Shown: positions 43,241 through 52,912, counted from the stretch's first letter. The stretch is DNA of 64,000 bases from Deltaproteobacteria bacterium HGW-Deltaproteobacteria-4 (GCA_002841765.1 PHAV01000005.1:1-64000), one strand, 5' to 3'. Notes: a model not told the origin generated them from the letters alone. Program-made: numbers and translations.

Positions 43241-43268
43241 GTGAAGGCGGCCGAAAGGCCGCCTTCAC
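43241..43268 (+). terminator. Terminator of the hemerythrin operon
   Basis: A perfect 12-bp stem (43241-43252 with 43257-43268) is closed by a GAAA tetraloop and followed by CTTTAGG. The stem is very stable, but the T tract is short. Confidence 0.75.
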
Positions 43269-43327
43269 CTTTAGGCCCTGGGGTCACCAGGGAGAAGGGC
43301 TTCAAGTTGATCTCAGTCGCCGGACAA

Positions 43328-43357
43328 TTGCGCATCTGCGACCAAACAGGTTATACT
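43328..43357 (+). promoter_or_regulatory. Promoter of uvrA
   Basis: TTGCGC (43328-43333), an 18-base spacer and TATACT (43352-43357, 5 of 6 matches) lie 47 bases before the uvrA ATG. No LexA-type palindrome is evident by eye. Confidence 0.55.
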
Positions 43358-43403
43358 TGTCGGCATTGCTCAATCCACTCCTCCCAAGGTTGAAAATAAG
43401 CCC

Positions 43404-46211
43404 ATGTCGAACCAGATCGTCATCAAAGGTGCCTGCGAGCACAACCTCAAATGTATCGACGTCACCATCCCCCGCGACAAATTCGTCGTTATCACCGGCG
43501 TCTCCGGCTCCGGAAAGTCGACCCTTGCCTTCGACACCCTCTATGCCGAGGGGCAGCGCCGCTATGTCGAATCCCTCTCCGCTTATGCCCGGCAGTTTCT
43601 GGAGCAGATGGAGAAGCCCGATGTCGAGTCGATCGAAGGGCTCTCTCCCGCGATCTCCATCGAGCAGAAGACGACGAGCAAGAACCCGCGTTCGACGGTC
43701 GGCACCGTTACCGAGATCTACGACTACCTGCGCCTCCTCTTTGCAAGAGCCGGACGGGTGCACTGTCCGCAGTGCGACAAGGAGATCGCCGCCCAGACCG
43801 TGCAGCAGATGGTCGACCGGGTCATGGAACTGCCGGAGCGTAGCCGCATCATGATTTTGGCGCCGATGGTGCGTGGTCGTAAGGGGGAGTACAAGAAGGA
43901 GATCAAGCAGCTCCTTGCCGACGGTTATGTGCGCGGCCGTATCGACGGGGTCATGGTCGAACTCGCCGAAGCGCCGGAACTCGACAAGAAGAAGAATCAC
44001 GATATCGAAGTGGTGATCGATCGACTCGTGATCAAGGACGACATCGCCGGTCGTCTTGCCGATTCGCTGGAGAGCGCCCTGCGCCTCGCCAGCGGCCTGG
44101 TGCGGGTCGAGATCATTGACGGCGAGTCGTACCTCTTTTCGGAGCAGCACGCCTGCGTTGACTGCAACATCTCCCTCCCCGAGGTGACGCCGCGCCTCTT
44201 CTCCTTCAACAATCCGCACGGCGCCTGCCCTGACTGCTCCGGACTCGGCACCCGCATGTATTTTGATCTGGAGCAGGTCGTCCCCAATCCCGCCCTCTCC
44301 CTGCGCGATGGTGCGATCGTCCCCTGGGAGACGCGCACCGGTTTCTATTATCAGCAGCTCCTCGAAGCCCTGGCCGATCACTATGAATTCTCCATCACCG
44401 CCCCCTTCGAGCAGCTAGGGGAACGGATCCGCAACGTCCTCCTTTACGGTTCGGGGAAAGAAGAGGTGCGCTTTTTCTACGATCAGGGGGGGCGGCGTCA
44501 CTACTACCTCAAAGCCTTCGAGGGGGTGATCCCCAATCTCGAGCGGCGCTTCCATGAGACCGATTCCGAGGGGGTGCGCGAAAATCTCGAACGCTTCATG
44601 AACGTCATGCCCTGCCCGACCTGCCAGGGGGCGCGGCTCAAGCCCGAGGCGTTGGGAGTGCGGGTGAGCGGCAAAAATATCTGCGCCGTCACTGCTCTGT
44701 CGATCAGTGAAGCGCAGGAGTTCTTTGCCACCCTGCAGTTGACGAGCAAGGAGGAGGAGATTGCCCGGCGTATCCTCAAGGAGATCCGCGAGCGCCTCTC
44801 CTTCCTCACCCACGTCGGCCTCGATTACCTTTCTCTTGACCGCACTGCCGGCACCCTCTCCGGCGGTGAAGGGCAGCGTATCCGCCTTGCCACCCAGGTC
44901 GGCTCCAGTCTGGTCGGGGTCCTCTACATCCTCGACGAGCCCTCCATCGGCCTGCATCAGCGCGACAACCGCCGCCTACTCGATACCCTCTTTCGCCTCC
45001 GCGATCTCGGCAATACCGTCCTCGTTGTCGAACACGACGAAGAAACGATTATCGAGGCGGATTACGTCATCGACATGGGGCCGGGGGCGGGGGTGCATGG
45101 CGGTGAAGTCGTGGCGGCGGGGACACCGGCGGAGATCATGGCCAATCCCGCTTCCCTCACCGGCCGCTACCTTTCCGGCGAACTGACCATCGCTGTCCCC
45201 CGGGAGCGACGGAAGGCGCAGCGCTGGATCACCATGAAGAATGCCTGCGAGCACAACCTCAAGGGGATCGACGTGTCGATCCCCCTCGGGGTGATGACCT
45301 GCGTCACCGGCGTCTCCGGCTCGGGGAAATCCTCCCTGATCATCGACACCCTCTACAAGGCGCTGGCGCAGCGTCTCTATAAGGCGAAGGAGAAGGCAGG
45401 GAAGGTCGATGATATCCTCGGCCTCGAAGCTCTCGACAAGGTCATCGACATCGATCAGTCCCCCATCGGACGCACGCCACGCTCCAACCCCGCCACCTAC
45501 ACCGGCCTCTTCACCGATGTCCGCGACATCTTCTCCCATCTCCCCGACGCCAAGATCCGCGGCTACGGACCGGGGCGCTTCTCCTTCAATGTCAAGGGGG
45601 GGCGCTGCGAAGCCTGCCAGGGGGACGGGATCATCAAGATCGAGATGCACTTTCTCCCCGATGTCTACGTGCAATGCGAGGTCTGCAAGGGGGAGCGCTA
45701 CAACCGCGAGACGCTGGAGGTGCGCTACAAGGGGAAGAATATCGCCGAGATCCTCGATATGACCGTCAGCCAGGCGCTGAAGTTTCTGGAAAACATCCCG
45801 CGCATCAACAGCAAGCTCAAGACCCTGCACGACGTCGGCCTCGGCTACATCAAGCTCGGTCAGAGCGCCACCACCCTCTCCGGCGGCGAAGCGCAACGGG
45901 TCAAGCTCGCCAAGGAGCTGACCAAGCGCGCCACCGGCCGTACCATCTACATCCTTGACGAGCCGACCACCGGCCTGCACTTTGCCGATATCCAGAAACT
46001 CCTCGATGTGCTGCAGCGTCTGGTCGAGACCGGCAACACCATCCTCATCATCGAGCACAACCTTGACGTCGTCAAGACCGCCGACCACCTCATCGACCTC
46101 GGCCCGGAAGGGGGGAAGCGCGGCGGCGAGATCGTCGCCTGCGGCACTCCGGAAGAGGTAGCCAAGGTCAGCGCTTCGCAGACCGGGCAGTATTTACGCA
46201 AGTTGCTGTAG
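43404..46211 (+). CDS. uvrA: Excinuclease ABC subunit A
   Basis: The DNA damage-recognition ATPase of nucleotide excision repair. It has 935 residues. Two ABC modules have Walker [10 protein letters not shown] (32-40) and GVSGSGKSS. Each is interrupted by a zinc module (CPQCDKEI region and CVDC...CPDC; second CEACQGDG with [10 protein letters not shown]). Signature motifs are [12 protein letters not shown] and [12 protein letters not shown], with Walker [14 protein letters not shown] and [10 protein letters not shown]. The length is typical. Confidence 0.98.
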   Translation: MSNQIVIKGACEHNLKCIDVTIPRDKFVVITGVSGSGKSTLAFDTLYAEGQRRYVESLSAYARQFLEQMEKPDVESIEGLSPAISIEQKTTSKNPRSTVGTVTEIYDYLRLLFARAGRVHCPQCDKEIAAQTVQQMVDRVMELPERSRIMILAPMVRGRKGEYKKEIKQLLADGYVRGRIDGVMVELAEAPELDKKKNHDIEVVIDRLVIKDDIAGRLADSLESALRLASGLVRVEIIDGESYLFSEQHACVDCNISLPEVTPRLFSFNNPHGACPDCSGLGTRMYFDLEQVVPNPALSLRDGAIVPWETRTGFYYQQLLEALADHYEFSITAPFEQLGERIRNVLLYGSGKEEVRFFYDQGGRRHYYLKAFEGVIPNLERRFHETDSEGVRENLERFMNVMPCPTCQGARLKPEALGVRVSGKNICAVTALSISEAQEFFATLQLTSKEEEIARRILKEIRERLSFLTHVGLDYLSLDRTAGTLSGGEGQRIRLATQVGSSLVGVLYILDEPSIGLHQRDNRRLLDTLFRLRDLGNTVLVVEHDEETIIEADYVIDMGPGAGVHGGEVVAAGTPAEIMANPASLTGRYLSGELTIAVPRERRKAQRWITMKNACEHNLKGIDVSIPLGVMTCVTGVSGSGKSSLIIDTLYKALAQRLYKAKEKAGKVDDILGLEALDKVIDIDQSPIGRTPRSNPATYTGLFTDVRDIFSHLPDAKIRGYGPGRFSFNVKGGRCEACQGDGIIKIEMHFLPDVYVQCEVCKGERYNRETLEVRYKGKNIAEILDMTVSQALKFLENIPRINSKLKTLHDVGLGYIKLGQSATTLSGGEAQRVKLAKELTKRATGRTIYILDEPTTGLHFADIQKLLDVLQRLVETGNTILIIEHNLDVVKTADHLIDLGPEGGKRGGEIVACGTPEEVAKVSASQTGQYLRKLL

Positions 46212-46242
46212 CCCATGCTGTTAATCCGCTGAAAATCATTTC

Positions 46243-46381
46243 GCACACGGATAAGATCTGATTGGACGGATTTTCACGGATTTCAAAATCGCTGAAACGT
46301 TCACGTAACAGGTCGACATTAAAACATTGATGCCCTTGACTGATCGGCTTTTTATCCGTCTCATCCGTTTAATCCGTGTGC
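46243..46381. repeat. Intergenic repeat with inverted ends (GCACACGGAT/ATCCGTGTGC)
   Basis: GCACACGGAT (46243-46252) and ATCCGTGTGC (46372-46381) form 10-bp inverted ends about 120 bases apart. The interior holds several ATCCGT/ACGGAT units. A related stretch lies at 41705-41747. It occupies most of the 218 bases between uvrA and the next gene, where no other feature is seen. Confidence 0.5.
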
Positions 46382-46429
46382 AATCGCCTTGGGCAGATTA
46401 ATTTCTGGCCACAATCTCTGGAGCAACCT

Positions 46430-46837
46430 ATGCACTACGACACCATCGAAGAAGCTTATCATTTCGTCAACGGCGCCCGTTTCGGCGAGCGGCGGGCGCT
46501 GTTGCATCGTCCCGACGGCAAGGTCTACTACAATTCGACGGTGGCTGATTATGGTGAACTGCCGGCGGATGTCGAGACCAGCGGCGATTATCTGGCCATC
46601 CCCCATAAGAAAGATTTGCCACTGGGGCAGTCGGTGGTGAGCGATTTCGTGCAGGAGCACTGCCCGCAGCAGCTGAACCGGATTCTGGCCCTTTTTGAGC
46701 GCAAGGATGCCTACCGCCACTTTAAAGATCTATTGACCGGGATGGGGCTGATCGAGAGCTGGTATCTTTATGAAGATGCCCGGGAACGGGAAGAGTTGCA
46801 GAACTGGTGCCGGGAGCACGATCTCAGCCTCGATTGA
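46430..46837 (+). CDS. UPF0158 family protein
   Basis: A 135-residue soluble protein. ATG 46430 follows GGAG at 8 bases. The frame extends upstream without a better start. It begins MHYDTIEEAYHFVNGARFGE. The central DYLAIPHKKDLPLGQ and the C-terminal Trp-containing helices (ESWYLYEDARERE) are characteristic of UPF0158. The function is unknown. A terminator follows at 46871-46900. Confidence 0.82.
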   Translation: MHYDTIEEAYHFVNGARFGERRALLHRPDGKVYYNSTVADYGELPADVETSGDYLAIPHKKDLPLGQSVVSDFVQEHCPQQLNRILALFERKDAYRHFKDLLTGMGLIESWYLYEDAREREELQNWCREHDLSLD

Positions 46838-46870
46838 AGTCTCTGCAGGTGCTCCTTTCCAGCAAACAAC

Positions 46871-46900
46871 AAAAGCGCCCGTTAATCGATGGGCGCTTTT
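46871..46900 (+). terminator. Intrinsic terminator after the UPF0158 gene
   Basis: A 10-bp stem AAAAGCGCCC/GGGCGCTTTT (46871-46880 with 46891-46900) has a 10-base loop and ends in TTTT. Confidence 0.88.
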
Positions 46901-46985
46901 GCCGTTTGGTTTTTGCTACAGGCATGTTAATATTATAAAACCTGTTCGCTACACTCCCTCCCCTGAACCGAACGCGAGGATCGCT

Positions 46986-47315
46986 ATGGATAAATGTCCC
47001 AACTGTAAAGAATTGAAAAAAGGTAAATACTGGTGTACGGGGTGTCTAACCGTCTTTGTCTGCCCCAATCCCGGCTGCGGGGCGCCGATCAGCAAGCAGG
47101 ACGCCACCGAGTGCCCGCGTTGCGCGATGATCTTTGCCGATTATATTACCAACCGCAAGATGTACCGTTTCTGCCCCAAATGTAAAAAACGCCAGGGCGT
47201 TTCGGAAGCGCAGTGCAAATTCTGCAAGTACTGGTTCAGTTGCCCGAGTTGCGGTCACAAGGTCCCTTCGACGAGCATGCTCACCTGTCCGCGTTGCGCG
47301 ACGAATCTGCGCTGA
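46986..47315 (+). CDS. Zinc-ribbon protein with eight cysteine pairs
   Basis: A 109-residue protein from ATG 46986 (GAGGA 6 bases upstream). It consists almost only of Cys pairs: CPNC, CTGC, CPNPGC, CPRC, CPKC, CKFC, CPSC and CPRC, 16 Cys in all, enough for four zinc ribbons. There is no signal or membrane helix. Such proteins usually act in nucleic-acid or protein binding, but no specific function is recognised. It is followed closely by cardiolipin synthase. Confidence 0.82.
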   Translation: MDKCPNCKELKKGKYWCTGCLTVFVCPNPGCGAPISKQDATECPRCAMIFADYITNRKMYRFCPKCKKRQGVSEAQCKFCKYWFSCPSCGHKVPSTSMLTCPRCATNLR

Positions 47316-47326
47316 GCTGACGCGTG

Positions 47327-48757
47327 ATGCTGAGCACCACCCTGACCATCCTCTTTCTCGCTTTCGGGATCTTTTCGGCCGGGCATGCGCTGCTGCTCAA
47401 GCGTGATCCCCGCTCGGCTCTGGGCTGGTTTGTGGTCTGCCTCATTGTTCCCGGTCTGGGTGCGCTCGGTTACTGGTTTCTCGGGGTCAATCGTATCCGC
47501 AGCAAGGCGAGGCGTTGGCGGGCGCGGGGGCGGATGCACTTCTTCGAATGGGCTTGTGAGGATCATGGTGAGGAAGTCCCCTTGCCACAGCATTTGCGCC
47601 GGGAAAATTTTTTCGCACTGCGCAGCCTTGCCGACGCGGTTACCCGCCGACATCTGGTGCATGGCAATAAACTGTCCCTTCTGCATAACGGCGAAGAAGT
47701 TTATCCGGCGATGCTGGCGGCCATTGAGGGGGCGCAGCACAGCGTCTATCTTTCTTCGTATATCTTTGCCGATGACCACAGTGGTCAGTCCTTCTGTGAT
47801 GCCCTGCAAAGAGCGGCGGCGCGCGGCGTCGATGTCCGGGTGCTGGTTGATGCTCTCGGTGAACGCTACTTCTGGCCAGCGATTCATCGCCGGCTGACCA
47901 AAATGGCGATTCGCCATGCCCGTTTTCTCCCCTTTTCGTTGTCGAGCTGGGGATTTTTCATCAACCTGCGCAACCACCGCAAGCTGCTGATCGTCGATAA
48001 TTGCGTCGGGTTCACCGGCGGCATGAATATCAGTGACCGCCACCTCCTTGCCGACCCAGCTCTGCCGCATCGCGTTGTCGACCTGCACTTTGAGATTGCC
48101 GGTCCGGTGGTCGGGCAGATGCAGGAAGCTTTCTTTGAGGATTGGTACTTTGCCACCGGAGAAGTACCGCAGAAACCGCTCACTTCACCAGTGCCCCTTG
48201 CCGATGGAGCATCCTTCTGCCGCGGCATCAGTGCCGGCCCGAATGAAGATTTTGAACCTCTCACCTGGATCATCGTCGGCGCCCTCAACTCTGCCCGCAA
48301 GCGTGTTTGCATCATGACCCCCTACTTTATCCCCGATCGTGCCCTGACCACCGCCCTTTGTGCCGCAGCGCTGCGCGGGGTCCAGGTCGAAATCATTCTG
48401 CCACAAAAGAATAATTTTCCTTTTGTGCACTGGGCGTCCCAGGATTATTTCACTGAATTGCTCGAACATAAGGTCCGCATCTTTTACCAGCCCCCCCCCT
48501 TCGTCCACAGCAAAATGTTGCTCATGGATCATCACTACGCCTTGATCGGCTCAGCCAATATCGATCCCCGCAGTCTGCGCCTTAACTTTGAATTCAATCT
48601 TGAAATTTTTGACCAGACGACAACGGCAGCCCTGACCGATTACTTTGATGCGGCGCGGGCGGTCTCGGTGCCAGTGACCGCAACGCGGATGCGGGCGCTG
48701 CCGCTCTGGATCCGTTTACGTAATGGCTTTGCCAAGATCTTCTCTCCTTATCTTTGA
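47327..48757 (+). CDS. cls: Cardiolipin synthase (phospholipase D family)
   Basis: A membrane enzyme that joins two phosphatidylglycerols (or PG and PE) into cardiolipin. It has 476 residues. Two N-terminal helices (about 3-22 and 33-53) carry the SALGWFVVCLIVPGLGALGYW segment typical of Cls. Two HKD motifs are visible, NHRKLLIVDNCVGFTGG and VHSKMLLMDHHYALIGS. ATG 47327 or the GTG before it may be the start, as no clear ribosome binding site exists. It lies 11 bases after the zinc-ribbon gene. Confidence 0.92.
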   Translation: MLSTTLTILFLAFGIFSAGHALLLKRDPRSALGWFVVCLIVPGLGALGYWFLGVNRIRSKARRWRARGRMHFFEWACEDHGEEVPLPQHLRRENFFALRSLADAVTRRHLVHGNKLSLLHNGEEVYPAMLAAIEGAQHSVYLSSYIFADDHSGQSFCDALQRAAARGVDVRVLVDALGERYFWPAIHRRLTKMAIRHARFLPFSLSSWGFFINLRNHRKLLIVDNCVGFTGGMNISDRHLLADPALPHRVVDLHFEIAGPVVGQMQEAFFEDWYFATGEVPQKPLTSPVPLADGASFCRGISAGPNEDFEPLTWIIVGALNSARKRVCIMTPYFIPDRALTTALCAAALRGVQVEIILPQKNNFPFVHWASQDYFTELLEHKVRIFYQPPPFVHSKMLLMDHHYALIGSANIDPRSLRLNFEFNLEIFDQTTTAALTDYFDAARAVSVPVTATRMRALPLWIRLRNGFAKIFSPYL

Positions 48758-48819
48758 GCTGAACGATTTCAAGCTGAAATCATCTATGTTATCGCTTTGT
48801 TTGATTTCAGGAGTTTCCT

Positions 48820-50976
48820 ATGGGCATTGATGACGGAAGAAGCAGTGCGGATATCGTGAAAGCGTTAGCGGGGAAAGATTCCATGCAGAATGAAGAACAG
48901 GTTATCAGGCTCGCGCTGGTCAGGAACATTCTTAATGTTCTCTGCCTCCTGTGCAACCATCTGAAAATCTACCCGCAGGGGAACCAGGTCGTCCGCGTTA
49001 CCCTCTCCCGACTGATGTTGCAACTGGAGAAGTATTTCGCCGGCAAGGACCATCTCGACCTTGTCGTTGCCCGGCATGGTTTTCTCTGTGACGATCTCCT
49101 GATGGACCGTTCCAACGCTCAACTCCAGAACTTCGCCAGTGTCATCTTTATGCACGGGATCGCGGTGATCAAGCTCCATAGGGGCGTCTCGGAGTTTGAA
49201 ATCATTACGTTCCTGCGACTGATCGGAAGCAAGCCGGCAGAGTCATGGGATGAGGGAGGGGTGCGTAGTTGTCTCGAAGTGCGACGGATTGACAACATTG
49301 AAGTGGTTGAGCTGTCGGAGAAGGACTTTTTGCTGCGTGATGAGGGGACGACTGCTCCGGCCAGCGGGGAAGGAGAGGATTCATCGGATCTCTGGGACCG
49401 TTTTGCTCTTGGTGTCTTTCAACGTCAGGATGAGGATGGAACCGGGAGAGATCCTGCCGAGCTGGAACCGGAGGCGCTCGCCCGTGCGACCAGCGCTTTC
49501 CTGGCCGGGCAGGAAAGCGAAGTTCAGCAGCGATTCATGCGCGAGGCCTCAACTTTTCTGGCTTCCCTGCAGCAGGAAAAAATCCGGAGCTATCGGATCA
49601 AGGCCCTGGAAAAGATGACCAGTTATGTGAATAATCTGCCCCCACATCTCAAGCGGCTGTTTTTGCAAAATGTCTTCAATTGCAACCTCAAGGCTGACTT
49701 TGCCGAAGATTTTTTATCGACCCTTTCTGATGATTTGATCATGGATGCCCTGGCAACCGCGGCCAAGGGAAAAAACTATGTCCCGCCGGTTGTCCTCAAT
49801 CTCCTCGGCAAGCTGGCACGCAGTCGCGAACTCCTTCCGGCCGATTCCCCCCTGCTCAGCGAAAAAAAGGAAGGGGAACTGGAATTGAAGACCAGGGAAC
49901 TCTTCCGCTCTGATGAGTTTGAAGAATTCGTGCCGGAGAAGTACCGGCACGCCCTTTTTCAGATCCTGCGCAGCGAGGAGATCGACGGTGGTTTTAATGA
50001 GAAATTATCCCGACTCAAGGCGACTCTGGAGGAGGAGCAGATTGAAGAACATGCCGGCGCGATTATCGTTCACATCCTCAGCCATGATGCGGATGAACTC
50101 CATCTCGCTGGTCTCTTTAATCATCTGCAAAAAATTCTCGAACTTTATGCCGAGGCCGGTGATTATTTGGCCATCGACGACATCCGGACGCGTTGCGTCG
50201 AACAGGGCGGCCCTTCCCGGCAGTCGCTTCAGCAAATTATTGAAGCCAACTCCTATCTCGAGCGGATTCTCGACGGCGCAAGCCGTTTTGGCAAAGAGAA
50301 ATACGAATCTCTGGGGAATTTGATTACATCGGTCGGAACAGCCTTTGTCGATCCGATTCTCGATCGACTGGCGGAGGAGAAGAATCGTTCCATCCGTTAT
50401 TTTTTTATTCAGTGTCTCAAAGGGATGGGACCTGTGGTGGCGGATCGTGCCGTTCAGAGGCTGAGGGATCCGCGGTGGTATTACCTGCGCAACCTTCTTG
50501 CGCTGTTACGGGAAGTCGGGGACCCTGCCACAATGGGGTTGATTCGCCCTCTTTTCCGGCATTCCCACCCTAAGGTTCGCCATGAAGCGCTCAAGACCGG
50601 GCTTGCCCTCAAAGACGCCCAGGCCCAGAACCTTCTTTTGGAACAGCTAGCGTCCCGGGAAAGTAGCGACATTGTTACGGCCATTGCTTTGGCACGCAAC
50701 TACCCGGAACCGCGGATTTTTGCCGGACTCGCGGCCCTGCTTCAAAAGAATGAAATCTTCGACTACCGTCTGGAGCTAAAGCGCGGGGTGGTCGCGGCCC
50801 TGATCGAGATCGACCGGCGGCAGGCTCTCCCGGTGCTGCAGCGTTTTGTCGCCGGTTATAACCTCTTCCATCCCATCCTCCATGCCGGGTTTTGCCGTGA
50901 TATCGGCAGCATGCTGGAAGAATTCGTGTCGCCACGGAGCACCCCTCCCACTCCGCACGCGGAAGGGAAGCCATGA
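48820..50976 (+). CDS. Large HEAT-repeat protein sharing an N-terminal domain with the adjacent HD-GYP protein
   Basis: A 718-residue soluble protein with AGGAG 6 bases before ATG 48820. The first ~150 residues (HLKIYPQGNQVV, ARHGFLCDDLLMD, GVSEFEIITFLRLIG) follow the same pattern as the N-terminus of the HD-GYP protein encoded next. The middle is helical. The C-terminal third reads as HEAT repeats (PILDRLAEEKNRSIRYFFI, LLREVGDPATMGLIRPLFR, HPKVRHEALKTGLAL). There is no catalytic motif, so it is probably a scaffold. The stop overlaps the next ATG, so the two proteins are likely made together. Confidence 0.82.
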   Translation: MGIDDGRSSADIVKALAGKDSMQNEEQVIRLALVRNILNVLCLLCNHLKIYPQGNQVVRVTLSRLMLQLEKYFAGKDHLDLVVARHGFLCDDLLMDRSNAQLQNFASVIFMHGIAVIKLHRGVSEFEIITFLRLIGSKPAESWDEGGVRSCLEVRRIDNIEVVELSEKDFLLRDEGTTAPASGEGEDSSDLWDRFALGVFQRQDEDGTGRDPAELEPEALARATSAFLAGQESEVQQRFMREASTFLASLQQEKIRSYRIKALEKMTSYVNNLPPHLKRLFLQNVFNCNLKADFAEDFLSTLSDDLIMDALATAAKGKNYVPPVVLNLLGKLARSRELLPADSPLLSEKKEGELELKTRELFRSDEFEEFVPEKYRHALFQILRSEEIDGGFNEKLSRLKATLEEEQIEEHAGAIIVHILSHDADELHLAGLFNHLQKILELYAEAGDYLAIDDIRTRCVEQGGPSRQSLQQIIEANSYLERILDGASRFGKEKYESLGNLITSVGTAFVDPILDRLAEEKNRSIRYFFIQCLKGMGPVVADRAVQRLRDPRWYYLRNLLALLREVGDPATMGLIRPLFRHSHPKVRHEALKTGLALKDAQAQNLLLEQLASRESSDIVTAIALARNYPEPRIFAGLAALLQKNEIFDYRLELKRGVVAALIEIDRRQALPVLQRFVAGYNLFHPILHAGFCRDIGSMLEEFVSPRSTPPTPHAEGKP

Positions 50977-52121
50977 AACCTGAAGCTGTGACCCCTCTCC
51001 TTGCTTTTCTGCGTTCTCTTGCCAATGCCATCGGGAGCGCCCAGCTCTATTCCGTAGAGCACCCCCAAGTGGTGGCTCTCCTCCCCCGGGCTGTCGATGC
51101 CCTGCACCACTTTGTCGGCAACGAAGCCAACAAGACGCTGGTCTTTGTTAAAGGCGTCGGTTTTCTCCAGGGGAAACCGCTGCCGCACAACCCGCATCTA
51201 GACCGGATCGCTGCTCTCTGTGATCAGCGAGGCATCGGCTTTATCCGTTTCAGTGGAGTCGTTACCGTGGCGGAGATGCGGCAACTGGTGCGAGTGCTGG
51301 TCGGAATCGAAAACACTGAAAATCTGAGTAATTCCTCAGGGAATATCTGTATCGGTGCGGTTGAAGCGCCGGAGTCAGAGGGCGATAACATCCGTGAGAT
51401 TGCTTCCTTTGAGGAGCTTAGTGCCGAAGAACTGAAAGAGATCGACGAGCTCTATAATGCCTTTGGTCAGCAAAAATCATTTAATCTCAAATCGTTGGCC
51501 AGCGTCATTGCCGGCTTTATCAACGCTTTCCGCCGGGAGGCGAATCCCCTGCTGGCGCTGGTACCGTTACGTCTTCTCGATGAATACACCTTTACCCACT
51601 CGGTCAATGTCGGCATTCTAAATATCGCGCAGGGCATGTCTCTGGGGATCGAGGGGCAGTTGCTTCACGATCTCGGCATTGCCGGTCTTTTACACGATGT
51701 CGGCAAGATCTTTACCGATCAGCAACTCTTGAAGAAGCCGGCGGCGCTGACGACGGAGGAGTGGCAACTCATGAAGCGTCATCCCTCACGGGGGGCGCAA
51801 TATCTCCTTAATCAGCCCGATGTCCCGAAAATTGCCGTGATCACGGCTTTTGAGCACCATATGCGATACGACCAGACCGGATACCCGCGCATGGCCGCTG
51901 GCTGGAAGCTTAGCTTGTGCAGTCAGATGACGATGATTTCCGATACCTTTGATGCTTTGCGGACGCGGCGAATTTACAAAGACTCCTGGGATTTCCCGAA
52001 AATTTCCGGGCATATGCTCAACCTTGGCGGTACGCAGCTTAATCCTGAATTGACGCTCAACTTTCTTAATGTTCTCAGGAAGATGGAAGAGAGTTCCCCG
52101 GAGCGGAGAGAGGGGGCGTGA
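50973..52121 (+). CDS. HD-GYP domain protein (putative c-di-GMP phosphodiesterase)
   Basis: A 382-residue protein whose ATG overlaps the HEAT gene stop. The N-terminal domain (about 5-115: QLYSVEHPQVV, GVGFLQGKPL, GVVTVAEMRQLVRVLVG) matches that of its neighbour. The HD-GYP domain has HDVGK (His241, Asp242), MKRHPSRG, and HHMRYDQTGYP, where the classical motif is HHExxDGxGYP. The Glu-to-Met and Asp/Gly changes are deviations that could affect metal binding or GYP contacts. It probably hydrolyses c-di-GMP or another cyclic dinucleotide, but activity is unproven. Confidence 0.9.
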   Translation: MKPEAVTPLLAFLRSLANAIGSAQLYSVEHPQVVALLPRAVDALHHFVGNEANKTLVFVKGVGFLQGKPLPHNPHLDRIAALCDQRGIGFIRFSGVVTVAEMRQLVRVLVGIENTENLSNSSGNICIGAVEAPESEGDNIREIASFEELSAEELKEIDELYNAFGQQKSFNLKSLASVIAGFINAFRREANPLLALVPLRLLDEYTFTHSVNVGILNIAQGMSLGIEGQLLHDLGIAGLLHDVGKIFTDQQLLKKPAALTTEEWQLMKRHPSRGAQYLLNQPDVPKIAVITAFEHHMRYDQTGYPRMAAGWKLSLCSQMTMISDTFDALRTRRIYKDSWDFPKISGHMLNLGGTQLNPELTLNFLNVLRKMEESSPERREGA

Positions 52122-52198
52122 CCTGTTGCAAAAATTGCTTTGACTTACCTTCTGATTCTTCCGTAAGTTACGGCATTTAATACTGGAGAGACTCCTCA

Positions 52199-52912
52199 TT
52201 GCTGCGAACCATCTTTTTCTACATTAACTTTTTTCCTTTTACCCTCCTTTGTATCGGCTACTTGCTGATCTCGGCGCTCCTCGGCGGCGAAGAGCGTCTG
52301 CACACCAGCGCCAGGCAATGGGCGCGGGGCTGTCTCTGGCTGGGGGGGGTGCGCCTGACGGTGGAAGGGCTCGAGCATCTCCCCCTCCACGGTCCGGCCG
52401 TTTACATGTCGAATCATCAAGGGAATTTTGACATTCCCCTCCTCTTTGCCGCCCTCCCGGTCCAGTTCCGCTGGCTGGCCAAGGCCGAACTCTTTCGCAT
52501 CCCTCTTTTCGGCTTGACGATGCGCATTGCCGGCTATATTCCGGTCGAACGCAAGGACCGCCGACTGGCGATCCAGAGTATGAATAAAGCGGCGCAACAG
52601 GTGGCGGGCGGAACCTCGATCATGATCTTTCCGGAAGGAACGCGTTCCCCGGACGGGGCGTTACTCCCCTTTAAGAAGGGCGGATTTGTGCTGGCACTGC
52701 AGGCGCAGGCGCCGATTGTTCCGATCGCCATCGATGGCAGCGCCGCCTTGATGTTGAAGAGTTCGTGGCTGATCCACTCCGGGGAGGTGCATTTGCGTAT
52801 CTTTCCGGCGTTGTCGACTGCGGGGCTGGGGATGAAGGAGCGCGATGCACTGATTGCGGAGGTCGAGGCGCGGATTACTTCGGCTCTTTCGTCGCCGCCG
52901 AGCGTGGCATGA
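52199..52912 (+). CDS. plsC: 1-acyl-sn-glycerol-3-phosphate acyltransferase
   Basis: A membrane enzyme making phosphatidic acid from lysophosphatidic acid. It has 237 residues. An N-terminal hydrophobic segment (about 5-28) precedes the catalytic NHQGNFDIP (NHx4D) motif. Further motifs are GYIPVERKDR, FPEGTRSPDG and VPIAIDGS. The TTG at 52199 is the likely start, with GGAGAG about 9 bases upstream. The stop overlaps the RNase J start (ATGA). Confidence 0.93.
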   Translation: MLRTIFFYINFFPFTLLCIGYLLISALLGGEERLHTSARQWARGCLWLGGVRLTVEGLEHLPLHGPAVYMSNHQGNFDIPLLFAALPVQFRWLAKAELFRIPLFGLTMRIAGYIPVERKDRRLAIQSMNKAAQQVAGGTSIMIFPEGTRSPDGALLPFKKGGFVLALQAQAPIVPIAIDGSAALMLKSSWLIHSGEVHLRIFPALSTAGLGMKERDALIAEVEARITSALSSPPSVA

